DNA from: CAYMFD01 sp964389475
GTDB lineage: Bacteria; Bacteroidota; Bacteroidia; Chitinophagales; Saprospiraceae
Assembly (NCBI GenBank): GCA_964389475.1
Contig: CAYMFD010000090.1
Coordinates: 1 to 16,133, forward strand
Direction of reading: 5' to 3'
Length of the DNA stretch: 16,133 nucleotides
Shown: piece after piece, positions 1-7,846 of the stretch
How the letters are laid out: the number at the start of each line of letters is the position of its first letter
Position numbering within the stretch: the stretch's first letter is position 1
Notes under the pieces: generated by a model
The model's input: the letters and a program-made list of their open reading frames with translations, nothing else
Database searches by the model: none
What the model was told of the DNA's origin: nothing
Translations under genes and position numbers: made by a program

Positions 1-666
1 GCAGCAGCGCAGGGCTTTCTTAAACCTTTCACAAGCATAAGCAAGAAGAAGACGACTTACCTCACTCTAGAAAATGGAGATGAGATAGAAGGCAATGTCA
101 AAAAATTTAAACTAGCCAAAAAAGGCCTCATCAAGGAACTACACATGGTCGTCAATGATGAAAAGGTAGTCTACGCTGTAGAGGACATCAAGATTGCATA
201 CTTCCCACAAAGTGGGCTAGACAAATTGAGCAAGGGGCTAGACTTTATGAATGATGCCACACAATGGGGTGATGAAGATCCACTATACGAAAGTGATCGT
301 CTTAAAGATGGCTATGCCTACTACGAGAAGATCGATATCAGCCTCAAAGGTGACGATCGTAAACTACTGATGCAACTACTCAACCCATTTGCCAAGAATC
401 GTATAAAGGTCTATCATGACCCAACTGCAGGAGAAAAAGGTGGTATGAGAGTAGGAGGTATCAAAGTACAAGAGTCTCAAGCGAGTAACTACTACATATC
501 GAAAGATGGCGGGCAAGCTGCGCGACTACGTAAGAAGGACTATAAGAAACAATTTGACGACCTACTAGGTGACTGCCGATCTATCAAGAAGACGTACGGT
601 AAGATGAAGTGGAAAAACTTCGAAGATGCTGTAATGGAGTACAATGCCAACTGTGCAGCAGAATAA
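1..666 (+). CDS. Exported protein of unknown function, 5' end cut by window
   Basis: The frame is open from base 1 to the TAA at 664-666, giving 221 visible residues; the true start lies left of the window. The first visible residues (AAAQGF) look like the end of a signal peptide with the Ala-x-Ala/Gln cleavage site common in Bacteroidota, so the mature protein is probably almost complete and periplasmic or outer-membrane associated. The ATG at 145 is in frame but would discard a well-behaved N-terminal stretch, so I do not use it. The mature part is hydrophilic and Lys/Asp-rich, with a short beta-rich opening (YLTLENGDEIEGNV) and two late cysteines (DCRS, NANCAAE) that could form a disulfide. 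No lipobox, repeat or T9SS sorting domain is visible. I do not recognise the family and assign no function. An intrinsic terminator follows 45 bases after the stop. Confidence 0.85.
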   Translation, partial: AAAQGFLKPFTSISKKKTTYLTLENGDEIEGNVKKFKLAKKGLIKELHMVVNDEKVVYAVEDIKIAYFPQSGLDKLSKGLDFMNDATQWGDEDPLYESDRLKDGYAYYEKIDISLKGDDRKLLMQLLNPFAKNRIKVYHDPTAGEKGGMRVGGIKVQESQASNYYISKDGGQAARLRKKDYKKQFDDLLGDCRSIKKTYGKMKWKNFEDAVMEYNANCAAE

Positions 667-711
667 GAAGAATGTGATTGGGTAAATGCGTTTATCCTCA
701 CGACTTTATAC

Positions 712-753
712 AAGGCTAGTGTCTCAGATGAGGCACTAGCCTTCTCTTTTTTT
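712..753 (+). terminator. Rho-independent terminator
   Basis: A perfect 10-bp inverted repeat (AAGGCTAGTG at 712-721 with CACTAGCCTT at 734-743) continues inward for four more pairs, one of them G-U, and closes on an AGAT loop. It is followed by CTC and seven T residues. It closes the transcript of the exported-protein gene ending at 666 and separates it from ettA. Confidence 0.93.
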
Positions 754-859
754 GTACCCTTCCATCGCAGCGAGGAAGTCATATGGAGACCAGGTGCAGC
801 AAATAAGCCCTGACCTACAATCTATGACGTCGCCCTGCCAGTGAGGTCGTGGTCTTTTG

Positions 860-867
860 TACTTTAG
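860..867 (+). promoter_or_regulatory. Probable -7 box of the ettA promoter
   Basis: TACTTTAG matches the Bacteroidota TAnnTTTG box at all fixed positions but one and lies 16 bases before the ATG at 884. No clear -33 TTG element was found at the expected spacing, so this is a motif match only. Confidence 0.5.
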
Positions 868-883
868 CGCCAAAGCTCAAACT

Positions 884-2557
884 ATGTCAGACGATAAGAA
901 GATTATATTTTCTATGGAGGGGGTCAGTAAGACCTACCCACCAAGTAAAAAAGTACTTAACAACATATGGTTGTCCTTTTATTACGGTGCCAAAATCGGT
1001 GTACTCGGTCTCAATGGAGCCGGTAAGTCGAGCCTCCTTAAGATCATCTCTGGCGAGGACACCAACTACGACGGCAAGGTCACCTTTGACAAAGATTATA
1101 AGATCGGCTACCTCAAGCAGGAGCCCGTACTCGATGAGGCCAAGACGGTCAAAGAGGTCGTACAGGAAGGAGTACAACATCTCGTAGACATCTCCACAGA
1201 ATATGAGGCTATCAGTATGAAACTGGCCGAACCGATGGATGATGACGCCATGATGAAGCTGATAGAAGAGCAGGGCGAACTACTGGAGAAAATGGATCTA
1301 TACAATGTATGGGATCTAGACCATACGCTAGAGCTCGCGATGGATAATCTACGGCTACCGCCTGACGATGCCAAAGTAAGCGTCTTATCTGGTGGTGAGC
1401 GACGTAGGGTGGCCCTGTGCCGACTGCTCCTCAGCAAGCCAGACATACTACTACTCGATGAGCCGACTAACCACCTAGACGCGGAGTCGGTACACTGGCT
1501 AGAGCAGTACTTGGCCAACTTCCCGGGGACAGTCATAGCGGTGACTCACGATCGTTACTTCCTCGATAATGTGGCTGGCTGGATACTGGAGCTAGACAGA
1601 GGAGCTGGTATACCATGGGAAGGCAACTACTCGAGCTGGCTAGAGCAAAAAGGTAATCGCCTCGCCCAAGAAGAAAAATCAGAATCTAAGCGTCAGAAGA
1701 TCCTCAAGCGAGAGCTAGAATGGTCACGCATGACACCCAAGGCTCGTCAAGCCAAAGGAAAGGCTAGACTAAGTGCCTACGATAATCTCAAGAACCAAGA
1801 GGTCAAGGAGAAAGAGGCTAAGCTCGAACTATTCATACCACCAGGCCCAAGACTGGGAGACCAAGTGATCGAGGTCAGCGGTGTCAATAAAGGATACGGC
1901 GATCGTCAACTGATAGACAATCTAAGCTTTAGTGTACCTAAGAATGCCGTAGTCGGCATCATCGGGCCCAATGGTATGGGTAAGTCTACCCTATTTAGGA
2001 TGATCATGGGGGAGGAGACCCCAGATAGTGGCTCCATCACAGTCGGTGATACCGTACAGCTGGCTTATGTCGATCAGTCGCATAAGGCACTAGCAGATGA
2101 TAAGACCATCTTTGAGGTAATGGGTGACGGTCAGGACCTCATACAAGTCGGCAACACCGAGGTGCATGTGCGAGCCTATCTAGGCAAGTTTAACTTCACG
2201 GGTGGTGACCAGCAGAAGAAAGTCGGCGTACTCTCTGGTGGAGAACGTAATCGCCTCCACCTCGCCATAACTCTCAAGGAGGGTGGTAACGTCGTACTAC
2301 TTGATGAGCCGACTAACGATATCGATGTCAACACCCTGCGAGCTCTGGAGGAAGCGCTTGAGAATTTCGCTGGCTGCGTCATGGTGATCAGTCACGATCG
2401 ATGGTTTATAGATCGTCTAGCCACTCACATCCTCGCCTACGAAGGTGATGGCCAGGTGAAATTCTTCGAGGGTAACTATACGGCCTACGAGGCTTCTAAG
2501 AAAGAGCGACTAGGCGATAATGCACCTAAGCGTCCCCGATTTAAGAAGCTGCTGTGA
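884..2557 (+). CDS. ettA: EttA, energy-dependent translational throttle protein (ABC-F ATPase)
   Basis: This 557-residue soluble protein has two ABC ATPase domains and no membrane segment, the architecture and length of the EttA branch of ABC-F. EttA binds the ribosomal E site and couples ATP/ADP state to the first elongation steps. Domain 1 has Walker A GLNGAGKSS (42-50), signature LSGGERRR (168-175) and Walker B LLLDEPTNHLD (189-199). A charged helical segment at about 95-135 corresponds to the arm, and a Lys/Glu-rich stretch at about 255-315 to the P-site tRNA interaction linker. Domain 2 has Walker A GPNGMGKST (361-369), signature LSGGERNR (450-457) and Walker B VLLDEPTND (471-479). An in-frame ATG at 857 exists, but it lies upstream of the putative -7 box at 860-867, and the family N-terminus matches MSDDKKIIFSMEGVSK, so I start at 884. 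A channel gene follows 31 bases later. An antibiotic-resistance ABC-F is a less likely reading. Confidence 0.96.
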   Translation: MSDDKKIIFSMEGVSKTYPPSKKVLNNIWLSFYYGAKIGVLGLNGAGKSSLLKIISGEDTNYDGKVTFDKDYKIGYLKQEPVLDEAKTVKEVVQEGVQHLVDISTEYEAISMKLAEPMDDDAMMKLIEEQGELLEKMDLYNVWDLDHTLELAMDNLRLPPDDAKVSVLSGGERRRVALCRLLLSKPDILLLDEPTNHLDAESVHWLEQYLANFPGTVIAVTHDRYFLDNVAGWILELDRGAGIPWEGNYSSWLEQKGNRLAQEEKSESKRQKILKRELEWSRMTPKARQAKGKARLSAYDNLKNQEVKEKEAKLELFIPPGPRLGDQVIEVSGVNKGYGDRQLIDNLSFSVPKNAVVGIIGPNGMGKSTLFRMIMGEETPDSGSITVGDTVQLAYVDQSHKALADDKTIFEVMGDGQDLIQVGNTEVHVRAYLGKFNFTGGDQQKKVGVLSGGERNRLHLAITLKEGGNVVLLDEPTNDIDVNTLRALEEALENFAGCVMVISHDRWFIDRLATHILAYEGDGQVKFFEGNYTAYEASKKERLGDNAPKRPRFKKLL

Positions 2558-2588
2558 CCATACGTATGACCATCAACAGCGCTAGTCG

Positions 2589-3188
2589 ATGACGTGGGTA
2601 TACGCCGTCGACCTGATAGGTACGAGTGTATTTGCGATCTCAGGGGTGCTGACGGCGATGCAAAAGAAATTTGACCTAATCGGCACCCTGGTCATCGGCT
2701 TTGTAACTGCTATAGGCGGAGGTACGCTGCGTGATATGATGATAGGCCGGACTCCAGTGGGCTGGTTGACGGATCGCAACTACATTATTGTCATAGTAGC
2801 AGCTTATGTGATCGCCTATGTATTCAGAGAGCGGATACTAGTCCTGCGCAAGGGACTTTTCTTATTCGATACGATCGGGATTGGTCTCTTTACCGTACTC
2901 GGCATCCAAGTATCGCTCAGCAAGGGACTACTGCCCGAGGTCTGCCTGATGATGGGAGTCATCAGTGCCTGCTTTGGTGGCGTGATCCGGGATGTCTTGA
3001 CCAATGTAGTCCCACTGATATTCAGAAAAGAGATCTACGCTACCGCCTGTATACTAGGTGGCATCGTCTACCTATTGGGTAGTATACTGACACCGTACGA
3101 TACCATCAGCACGATAGCGGCTATGGCAACTGTCATGATCATACGATTACTAGCCGTCAAGTATCACTGGACATTGGGTGGGGAGTAG
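2589..3188 (+). CDS. TRIC-family (UPF0126) cation channel-like membrane protein
   Basis: This 199-residue protein is almost entirely hydrophobic, with about seven membrane helices in two similar halves. Each half carries the family's Gly-rich arginine motif: GGGTLRD (43-49) and GGVIRD (130-135). This is the bacterial TRIC/YicG architecture; studied members form homotrimeric monovalent-cation channels. Its role here is unknown. Length is normal for the family. The gene starts 31 bases after the ettA stop with no terminator between, so co-transcription is likely. The gap contains the palindrome CATACGTATG (2559-2568) and an eight-codon ORF (2566-2592) whose TGA overlaps this start as ATGA, which may aid translational coupling. 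The last 25 codons (residues 175-199) occur again, diverged, at 5632-5709. Confidence 0.9.
   Translation: MTWVYAVDLIGTSVFAISGVLTAMQKKFDLIGTLVIGFVTAIGGGTLRDMMIGRTPVGWLTDRNYIIVIVAAYVIAYVFRERILVLRKGLFLFDTIGIGLFTVLGIQVSLSKGLLPEVCLMMGVISACFGGVIRDVLTNVVPLIFRKEIYATACILGGIVYLLGSILTPYDTISTIAAMATVMIIRLLAVKYHWTLGGE
3111..3188 (+). repeat. Direct repeat, copy A: 3' end of the TRIC gene
   Basis: These 78 bases (codons 175-199 plus stop of the intact channel gene) match 5632-5709 with seven mismatches (about 91% identity) and no gap. Five of the seven differences are synonymous, counting TAG/TAA; the other two are Met179/Thr and Arg186/Leu. The left repeat border is sharp at 3111/5632 and similarity ends at the stop codon. 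Confidence 0.95.
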
Positions 3189-3215
3189 CACAGTAGCAAT
3201 TATCTATCAGGAAAT

Positions 3216-3265
3216 ATATTATCATAGGCGACAATCAATTGCTTTTACTCGGTCAGTGATAATAT
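3216..3265. repeat. AT-rich inverted repeat upstream of the 3312 gene
   Basis: ATATTATCA (3216-3224) and TGATAATAT (3257-3265) form a perfect 9-bp inverted repeat separated by 32 bases. It lies in the 123-base gap between the TRIC gene and the large surface-protein gene. A paired operator or a chance AT-rich match are both possible. Confidence 0.4.
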
Positions 3266-3277
3266 CATCGCCAAAAA

Positions 3278-3309
3278 TGAGTATTTTAGGGAGCTAACCC
3301 TGATACTCA
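3278..3309 (+). promoter_or_regulatory. Hairpin directly before the start codon, overlapping a -7-like box
   Basis: TGAGTAT (3278-3284) pairs with ATACTCA (3303-3309), and AGGG (3288-3291) with CCCT (3298-3301), across a small internal loop and a six-base loop. The structure ends two bases before the ATG at 3312, so if transcribed it would occlude the initiation region. TATTTTAG (3282-3289) inside it resembles the TAnnTTTG box; if that is the promoter, transcription would begin within or after the hairpin and the palindrome would act as DNA instead. Confidence 0.4.
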
Positions 3310-3311
3310 CT

Positions 3312-5612
3312 ATGAGAGCACTTGCCCGATACATCCACACGAGTCTACTTATTACTGCAGGATGTCTTTGTCAAGCACAATCAATAGAAGACTACTATTC
3401 AGAAGAAGGGCTAACACAATACGTCAGAGCTGTCTCTGATATTCCAGAAGGTAATTATAGCATATCGTATCTTACGAAAGATACCGTCTGTGATATGCCA
3501 GTTTTACTATACTCCCTATACTTCAGTCCTTGCGCAGTATTGAATTTACATATCAATGATAGTAAAGTATCATTGGTACTTAGGTCTAGTGATGGAGGTT
3601 GTTCGATGCATGATCTCTTTGACCATGGTGCAATCGTGGGTGACACTGTATCGCACTTTACGGGCGGAGATATGGTGGTGCGAGATGTTCGGGATACTGT
3701 GCTGCACAATGGCGAAATAAGATCAATGCAGGTGACCGAGAGCATTGCGTACCCAGGTGTATACTTCCACATAGTACCTGGCATCGGAGACTTACAATCA
3801 GGTATTTTTGCGAATCCAAGGCCATCTATCTTTGCGTCAACAACGAATCTCTGCGGGGCAATTACGGCTCAAGACACTTTAATAGAAGTAGGGTGCCTGA
3901 CTGACGAGGAGCTGTTCTGCGAACCGCCTTGTGCTGAATGGACGTACGAGGTAGATAGTCTAACCATGACACCTACACCTGAGCAACTAGGTAGTTCTAC
4001 TCTGGCTGTGAGCTATGGAGATGGTAATATCAGCACAGCCCTCTCACCTCACACTTATCCAGACTCAGGTTGTTACACGGCCACACGTACAAGGGTCACA
4101 GAATGCGACACTGTCACATATTCCAATCAAATTTGCCTATGCACGCCTCAATACTGGCGGCTGGATAGCACCTACCGTAGACCACCGAGTTACCTACCCT
4201 ACCAGTATTGGCTACGTCATGAGATCACTAGTCTCGATGGTCAATATCTATTGTGGGATCATGGCCAGCTAGTAGACTCTATACCTATTGCAGGTAGTAC
4301 TAATGGTCAGCCCTATCACATACACCGTATCCAATACGTCAGTCCAGACACACTAGTATTCGTAGCTGGAGATAGCTCATATCACCGTAGCACAAAGCTA
4401 ATGGCGGGCTACATCCACGAAGGCAGCGTCGTTATCACTGCCCAGATAGCCGATAGACCGATCTATTCGATACTCCGATCGGTACCCGACAAAACCATGT
4501 ACGTGGAGTATTCTCAAGGCAAAGGTTTGATTAACTACTCTGCTGATCGTGGTGAGTCGTGGGTTACTGCTAATGTACCTATGCCTGACAGCCTTGCATC
4601 CGAGCAATCTTCCCATAGATTATTATTTCAAAAGAATGACCATCTAGTAGTTTCCAGTACTTACTGGGAGTGGTTAGATCCTACCAACAACTTATTAAGA
4701 ACAATATCTGAAAGTACTGATGCAGGACTCACATGGACTCAACGAGCTTTACAGACCCAAGCGTCCTATTACTATGATTCTTATCATCAAATCTGGCGCA
4801 TCGATCAAAACGAGCTTTCCGTAAGCATTGATGACCAAATCACATGGCATAGACGAGGCTCAGAAATTGAAGTATCATCCATTAAAATGTTTGGAGAGGA
4901 CAAAGGGTTTTGCCAAGACAGATATGGGTCGATTTTCTACACAGAAGATGGCTTTCGCACACCAGCTATTCCCATAGGTAATAGATATGGACGGCTACGC
5001 GATATTACTATAGGTAGTGATGGGAGACCTTACCTCCTACAAAATGAGTATCCTCGACCAAGACGTGTATTTACATTTGACATCCAAGCAGAAGCTAATT
5101 GTCAGAGCGACAATGATGGAGACGGGCTACGCAGCGATATAGATTGCGATGATAGTGACGCTGATATCTACCAGGGCAATGTAGAAACGCCGTATGATGG
5201 AAAAGACAATGATTGTGACACTAGCACGCCAGACGATGATCTAGATAACGATGGCTATGGCATAGCAGAGGACTGTGATGATACAAATCCATCCATATAC
5301 CCCGGTGCAGAAGAAATAAGTGATAATCAGCAAGATGACAATTGCAATGGCCTGATCGATGAAGTCAACACGAAAACTTCAGATAAAATAAAGAGCCAAG
5401 TAAACGTGTATCCAAACCCATCAAGCGATCTGTTACATGTACACTGCAGAGCAGTGATAAAAGAACTAGTTCTTGTAAGTCAAAATGGTAAAGTGGTACG
5501 TAGGAGCTCTAATCAAAACATGCTAGATGTCAAAGGCTTAGTGTCTGAACTCTATTTCTTACAAGTCATTACGGATCATACCGTATATGTGGAAAAGGTG
5601 ATTGTACTATAG
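3312..5612 (+). CDS. Large secreted protein: Asp-box repeats, MopE-like metal-binding repeats, T9SS sorting domain
   Basis: This 766-residue exported protein has a signal peptide at 1-23 (hydrophobic core then CQAQS). Residues about 200-277 are Cys-rich and PKD-like (SYGDG...HTYPDSGCYTATRTR). Residues about 300-590 look like a sialidase/BNR-type propeller, with Asp-box-like motifs SADRGESW (410-417), STDAGLTW (468-475), SIDDQITW (505-512) and TEDG (544-547). Residues 597-686 carry two MopE-like acidic repeats of the form DxDGxxxxxDCDD, one followed by IYPGAEE, with Cys and DN residues, which in the family suggest Ca2+ or Cu binding. A T9SS type A sorting domain follows, starting at VNVYPNPSSD (697-706). 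Predicted fate is export by T9SS and display or release at the surface; ligand and enzymatic activity are unknown. The gene is AT-richer than its neighbours: lines 4681-4740 and 5341-5400 are 38% G+C, against 55% for 6781-6840. It sits between two copies of the TRIC 3' end, suggesting insertion. Confidence 0.92.
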   Translation: MRALARYIHTSLLITAGCLCQAQSIEDYYSEEGLTQYVRAVSDIPEGNYSISYLTKDTVCDMPVLLYSLYFSPCAVLNLHINDSKVSLVLRSSDGGCSMHDLFDHGAIVGDTVSHFTGGDMVVRDVRDTVLHNGEIRSMQVTESIAYPGVYFHIVPGIGDLQSGIFANPRPSIFASTTNLCGAITAQDTLIEVGCLTDEELFCEPPCAEWTYEVDSLTMTPTPEQLGSSTLAVSYGDGNISTALSPHTYPDSGCYTATRTRVTECDTVTYSNQICLCTPQYWRLDSTYRRPPSYLPYQYWLRHEITSLDGQYLLWDHGQLVDSIPIAGSTNGQPYHIHRIQYVSPDTLVFVAGDSSYHRSTKLMAGYIHEGSVVITAQIADRPIYSILRSVPDKTMYVEYSQGKGLINYSADRGESWVTANVPMPDSLASEQSSHRLLFQKNDHLVVSSTYWEWLDPTNNLLRTISESTDAGLTWTQRALQTQASYYYDSYHQIWRIDQNELSVSIDDQITWHRRGSEIEVSSIKMFGEDKGFCQDRYGSIFYTEDGFRTPAIPIGNRYGRLRDITIGSDGRPYLLQNEYPRPRRVFTFDIQAEANCQSDNDGDGLRSDIDCDDSDADIYQGNVETPYDGKDNDCDTSTPDDDLDNDGYGIAEDCDDTNPSIYPGAEEISDNQQDDNCNGLIDEVNTKTSDKIKSQVNVYPNPSSDLLHVHCRAVIKELVLVSQNGKVVRRSSNQNMLDVKGLVSELYFLQVITDHTVYVEKVIVL

Positions 5613-5631
5613 AGTCAAGATATAGAGGTGT

Positions 5632-5709
5632 ACGATAGCGGCTACGGCTACTGTCATGATCATACTATTGCTTGCCGTCAAGTACCACTGGACATTGGGT
5701 GGGGAGTAA
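5632..5709 (+). pseudogene. Remnant of a TRIC gene 3' end (direct repeat, copy B)
   Basis: The in-frame reading is TIAATATVMIILLLAVKYHW followed by TLGGE and TAA. It is the C-terminus of the channel protein at 2589-3188 with two substitutions (Met to Thr, Arg to Leu). An in-frame TAG at 5623-5625 and the absence of any similarity further upstream show that it is only a fragment. It begins 19 bases after the stop of the large surface-protein gene. Its mostly synonymous differences suggest it descends from a functional, slightly diverged TRIC allele, not from a recent copying slip. Confidence 0.88.
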
Positions 5710-5773
5710 GAGAAAGTCAGGAACCGAAACTACGGTCTGTGTATTTGTACCGTAACTATAACCGTAGAACGAT

Positions 5774-6109
5774 ATGAGTTCGGCAGGTCGCGCCATGGAT
5801 GCAAGCAGAAAGGTACAAGCCAATCGCCGGCTGCAGAAACAACGGCGCCAAAGGTATATAACCGCCCTAGATCGAACCTACAAGCGTGTGGCAACGACCG
5901 AAGTCTTTAATAGCGATCGCTTTCCGAAACGATCTGCTAGTAAGATCGAAGACTCTATACTACAAGTACGATCCAGTATCAAAAAAGGATCAACGGATCG
6001 GCTGGATCAAGACGATAATGACGGTAGGTCTTATCCGCGCAATCTTGTATTGCTTATTATAAAAGTCTATCTCAAGGGCACAAACCGTGACCTGCTAATC
6101 GCTAGATAA
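5774..6109 (+). CDS. Small basic protein, unknown function
   Basis: The 111-residue frame opens at an ATG shortly after a gene-free stretch containing TTTGTACCGTAAC and ends in TAA. The product is strongly basic in its first half, with a run of Arg/Lys/Gln residues (RKVQANRRLQKQRRQR) that could bind nucleic acid. It then has an acidic patch (DQDDNDG) and a short hydrophobic stretch near the end (NLVLLIIKVYL). No signal peptide is visible. Codon choice is similar to that of neighbouring genes and no longer frame competes here. I do not recognise a family. It lies between the TRIC remnant and bshC, so it may belong to the same inserted block. A chance ORF is possible. Confidence 0.5.
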   Translation: MSSAGRAMDASRKVQANRRLQKQRRQRYITALDRTYKRVATTEVFNSDRFPKRSASKIEDSILQVRSSIKKGSTDRLDQDDNDGRSYPRNLVLLIIKVYLKGTNRDLLIAR

Positions 6110-6197
6110 AAGGCCTGATGAGGTAATCCAGCGACAGTCCCTCGGGAAAAGCAATGGGCCTAGTCAACCCTTGTCTTACTAATGCGTTCTCTTCACT

Positions 6198-7823
6198 ATG
6201 ACGGAAACCACACACCAAGGCATTGCAGCCAATATACTTAAACGTCCCTTTGCGCAAATCGACCAGCTAAGTGCCAGAGACAAGGCCTACCAGACAGGTG
6301 ACCCTGCACTGAGGCCCTTCTACAAGTATGATGTCCGTCTAGAAAGCTTTGACGAGGTTATCGCAGCGAGGCAGAACTACGCCACCAACCGGAAGACCCT
6401 ACACCGTGCCTTGACGTCACAATACAACAGCGTAAAACTGACACCAGCGCAAGCAGACAATCTGCAGCGCCTTCTAGATGAGCAAACCTACACCGTCATC
6501 ACCGCCCACCAGCCTAGCCTTCTCACTGGGCCACTTTACTTTATCTACAAGATCGCCTCTACGATACACCTCGCAAAGGACCTATCGGCCCGCTACGCTG
6601 ACAAGCACGTGGTACCCGTCTTCGTCACCGGCGGCGAGGACCATGATTTTGAAGAGATTAACCACCTACACCTCTTTGGCAAAACCATCTCGTGGGATAC
6701 AGCGCATGGAGGTGCTGTAGGTCGGCTAGGTGTCGAGACGCTAGAGCCCGTACTACAGGAAGTAAGCGAGATACTCGGTAGCAGTGCATACGCAGATGAG
6801 GCGAGGGACATACTACGTACTTCGCTAGAGGGAGCAAGCACCTATTTCGAGTTTACTAGGTCGCTAGTCCAGGCGCTATTCGGAAAGTATGGCGTACTAG
6901 TAGCGAGCATGGACGACCCTAAGCTTAAACGGCAATTCGTACCTGTTATCAAGCAAGAGGTCTTCGACCAGGTAAGTAAGCCCCTGATAACGGCTACGCA
7001 AGATGCCTTGACGCAGGAGGGCTTTTCCACGCAGGCACATGTGCGAGACATCAACATGTTTTACCTAACGGCAGACGCTAGAGAACGGATCGAGACGAAT
7101 GGCACCACGTACAGCGTCGTCAACCAGTCGGTATCATGGACAAGGACGGAGCTAGAGGCAGAGATAGACGAGCACCCAGAGCGATTTAGCCCTAATGTAA
7201 ACCTAAGACCCATCTACCAGGAGATGATCTTCCCCAACCTGGCCTATATAGGCGGGGGTGGTGAACTCGCCTACTGGATGGAACGACAGTCACAGTTTGA
7301 TGCCCTCGGCATACCCTACCCGATGCTAGTCCGGCGAAATAGTGTGATGCTAGTCGATAACAGCAGCCAACGCAGCCTGGACAAGCTATCGCTCTCACTG
7401 GAAGACATATGGCAGCCTACCCACGAGATCATCAATACGATCATCAATGCTGCCAGTACGGTAGACCTAGACATCACCCAAGAGGCTAGTGCGATAGAGG
7501 CCGCCTACAAGGCCGTCGCAGAACGAGCGGCACATATCAATCCAGGACTAGGCAAGTACGTACTAGCGGAGGAGACAAAGGCGCTGAAGCAAATAGAGCA
7601 AATAGGAAGTCGGCTAAAACGTGAGATTAAAAAGCAAGAAGAGGTAAAGGTCAAACAAGTCCAAAAGCTCGTTGACAAGCTCTTTCCTAGTAACGGGCTC
7701 CAAGAACGGCATGACAATATCTGGCAGTACTACATCACCTACGGGCATTCGTTAATTGACTACCTTGTCGATCACTTAGACCCTATGGATAAGGACTTTA
7801 TCGTTGTACAGTTGTTAGATTGA
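6198..7823 (+). CDS. bshC: BshC, putative cysteine-adding enzyme of bacillithiol synthesis
   Basis: At 541 residues this has the length and motif order of BshC. The N-terminal Rossmann-like part has HQPSLLTGPLYFIYK (104-118) and GEDHDFEEIN (146-155). A second conserved block, SPNVNLRPIYQEMIFPNLAY followed by IGGGGELAYW (331-360), comes next. The C-terminal portion, about 425-495, is Ala/Glu/Lys-rich and predicted coiled coil, as in the family. BshC is assigned the last step of bacillithiol synthesis, joining cysteine to glucosaminyl-malate, in the cytoplasm. BshA and BshB are not in this window. Where most homologues I recall read IGGPGE, this one reads IGGGGE. The start at 6198 suits the family N-terminus, which reads smoothly (FAQIDQLSARDKAYQTGDP). 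A secreted-protein gene follows after 23 bases with no terminator, so read-through is likely. Confidence 0.94.
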   Translation: MTETTHQGIAANILKRPFAQIDQLSARDKAYQTGDPALRPFYKYDVRLESFDEVIAARQNYATNRKTLHRALTSQYNSVKLTPAQADNLQRLLDEQTYTVITAHQPSLLTGPLYFIYKIASTIHLAKDLSARYADKHVVPVFVTGGEDHDFEEINHLHLFGKTISWDTAHGGAVGRLGVETLEPVLQEVSEILGSSAYADEARDILRTSLEGASTYFEFTRSLVQALFGKYGVLVASMDDPKLKRQFVPVIKQEVFDQVSKPLITATQDALTQEGFSTQAHVRDINMFYLTADARERIETNGTTYSVVNQSVSWTRTELEAEIDEHPERFSPNVNLRPIYQEMIFPNLAYIGGGGELAYWMERQSQFDALGIPYPMLVRRNSVMLVDNSSQRSLDKLSLSLEDIWQPTHEIINTIINAASTVDLDITQEASAIEAAYKAVAERAAHINPGLGKYVLAEETKALKQIEQIGSRLKREIKKQEEVKVKQVQKLVDKLFPSNGLQERHDNIWQYYITYGHSLIDYLVDHLDPMDKDFIVVQLLD

Positions 7824-7846
7824 TATGATCCGCCTACCTTGTAGAT

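Noticed and set aside
857..883. Upstream in-frame ATG extending ettA by nine codons
   Set aside because: It lies before the -7-like box at 860-867, so it would not be on the transcript, and the added residues do not fit the family N-terminus.
1108..1536. Long opposite-strand frames inside ettA, bshC and pdhB (for example 1108-1536 minus, 8946-9389 plus)
   Set aside because: They are shadow frames of strongly supported genes, with Ser/Arg-rich low-complexity products and no start context.
2559..2568. Palindrome CATACGTATG between ettA and the TRIC gene
   Set aside because: Ten bases is too short to call an operator alone; noted only in the gene entry.
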